Source: Hormiphora californensis (taxonomy: Eukaryota; Ctenophora; Tentaculata; Cydippida; Pleurobrachiidae). Taken from it: a DNA stretch of 64,000 bases. Shown in pieces: positions 62,901 to 64,000 of this stretch. Every line of letters starts with the position of its first letter. Within the stretch, counting starts at the first letter, position 1. Made by a program: the position numbers and the translations under genes. The stretch is taken from contig CM035350.1 of assembly GCA_020137815.1 (NCBI GenBank), positions 8,129,545-8,193,544 of the forward strand. Reading direction: 5' to 3'. The notes under the pieces were generated by a model. The model was not told the origin of the DNA and did no database searches. It saw only the letters and a list, made by a program, of their open reading frames with translations.

Positions 62901-63861
62901 GCCCTTTCCTTCTGATTTCATATGTGGTGCACAGTGCAGGCATAACATATTTAGGGTAAATTTGATTTACACCCTAACAGTATCACCACGCCTTTTATAG
63001 TACAATATACCAGCTGCACTACAACTCGTTTGATATAAATTGAGAGGGTTTATTTATCATTCTTTAGACCGTTTTAGTAACTAAGAGATTGTTTACACCA
63101 TCCCCAAAGACTAAAAGTGAGTAGCTCTTACCGCCTCAGATGTAACGATAAGTACGGCATGTTGTACTGCCCTGGATAACATTATCACCTTCGTATTCAA
63201 GAGGGGCGCCAAAAAGGGCGCCACTGATGATGGGGTGGTGCAGAAACTCAGAGAGATCACTAATGTGGAAAATAATGTCTTCCAGCAGGTGACTGTCTGT
63301 CTGTCTGTTTGTTTGTTTGTGACTACCAAACACCTACATTTAGGACTTGGTAGCGCAACTACCCCTACCTTGTATTGCGTGGCTTAAACCCTGCAGGCGC
63401 ATGTCCTACTATATGTGAAACCGTGATGTCTCACAGGGTAAGGGGTAATTTCGTTACCAAAATTAGGGCTAATATTAGGTTGTGCTTTGTTCGGGAGAGA
63501 TAGCATTAGGGGAATGTGAGATGCAGGCAGATAACTGTGTTTCTTTCTTTTACTTTTGGTCGTTATATTTTGGGCTAGCTGATCCAGTTCTCGCATTACA
63601 TCTCTATACTACACTTGATAATCAGACTGATTGCAGCCCCCCCCCTGATTGTACAATGTATCTCTATAATTGGCAACCATGGTCTGATTCAATCAGTGAT
63701 TGTACAATGTCTAGGTACCAGTTACTATTAGAAACAATACTAATTCTAACATATATCCTCAGATAATCAGTAGTATTGTACACATAGTGATGTATGAAGA
63801 GTGTAAGAACCAGTGGAGCATGAGCAGGCCCCTCTTGGGGATGATCCTATTAAATCAAGAG
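56893..63861 (+). CDS. Exportin-7 (RanBP16), 3' end beyond window
   Basis: Ran-GTP-dependent nuclear export/import receptor built of HEAT repeats. Coding exons: 56893-56904, 57265-57404, 57549-57649, 57774-57937, 58127-58192, 58557-58692, 58781-58912, 59224-59297, 59401-59667, 60255-60427, 60532-60716, 60792-60897, 61062-61197, 61283-61356, 61529-61673, 61816-61960, 62137-62838, 63140-63288, 63763-63861. All junctions are GT-AG and in phase, giving 1,002 codons against about 1,090 for the family. Diagnostic stretches: CEQLYQSTSPSVRREAE, KIVSSFRDESL, SVRRSLFSTIER, YHQFCRLLAKLKCNYQL, GGRVSFQV, QIYIGEQVNK, FDISSPNGILLFRE, YVNFGVFRLYGDD and KNQWSMSRPLLGMILL. The start is ATG 56893 (MDEQ, then QIGQL), matching the short N-terminus of the family; ATG 56878 is in frame and possible. 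No frame damage is seen. Confidence 0.95.
56911..57003. repeat. (GA)n microsatellite in XPO7 intron 1
   Basis: GA run starting a few bases after the donor of the first coding exon. Confidence 0.95.
61747..61798. repeat. GGTTACGAAATAACC foldback element before an XPO7 exon
   Basis: Arms GGTTACGAAATAACCTCTCG and GGAGTAATTTCGTTACC, ending 17 bp before the exon that starts at 61816. Same family as at 20777, 25002, 41600 and 63349. Confidence 0.7.
63349..63458. repeat. GGTAGCGCAACTACCCCT foldback element
   Basis: Arms GGTAGCGCAACTACCCCT and AGGGGTAATTTCGTTACC around a longer centre, in the last visible XPO7 intron. Confidence 0.7.
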
Positions 63862-64000
63862 GTACGGTATTGTTAGTAGTTAGTTGTGACGTCACTTATA
63901 GCGGTACGTTATATACTTGTGACGTCACTTATAGCGGTACCTTATATACTTGTGACGTCACATATAGCTAAAATATCGCGCTCAAAATTATCGATATATG

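Overview
This is nuclear DNA from an animal. The genes have many exons with GT-AG introns, and the orthologues and domain families are metazoan: XPO7, LETM1, an INF2-type formin, an LDLa-repeat GPCR, and DOMON, CCP/sushi and C-type lectin domains. Gene order, short introns and very abundant small palindromic elements suggest a non-bilaterian or other invertebrate genome, possibly a sponge. That lineage guess is weak. All multi-exon models below were joined by hand from splice sites, reading phase and family knowledge.

Layout. 0.4-2.8 kb (+): single-exon LDLa-repeat seven-helix receptor. 3.9-7.9 kb (+): INF2-like formin, good homology but five apparent frame breaks. 9.4-13.8 kb: GC-rich minisatellite of about 47-bp units with a 1,282-bp higher-order duplication. 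13.8-38.9 kb (+): one 25-kb gene of 13 exons that sums to exactly 687 codons and encodes signal peptide, DOMON, five near-identical CCP/sushi modules, DOMON and a C-terminal hydrophobic helix. Its introns hold two antisense C-type lectin genes (14.9-15.6 and 18.3-20.3 kb), an antisense four-finger C2H2 gene (25.3-26.3 kb), a 1.29-kb palindrome, a two-block 19-bp minisatellite and an intact LINE (29.6-34.6 kb) nested in an older RNase H-bearing LINE. 40.2-40.8 kb (-): a tiny acidic Ala/Glu-rich protein gene with an ATG-only first coding exon and a TATA/E-box promoter. 42.6-49.1 kb (-): LETM1, with a 1.85-kb minisatellite in one intron. 49.1-56.9 kb: no recognised gene, only transposon debris (foldback elements, a mariner-type non-autonomous element, a LINE ORF1 fragment). 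56.9-63.9 kb (+): exportin-7, 19 exons, running off the right edge.

How the genes relate. The DOMON/CCP protein and the two lectins are all predicted extracellular or surface proteins made from interleaved, opposite-strand transcription units, which makes 13.8-38.9 kb the most unusual part of the window. LETM1 and XPO7 are divergently arranged housekeeping genes whose frames are clean. That contrast makes the frame breaks in the formin noteworthy. Small palindromic repeat families recur in introns and spacers throughout.
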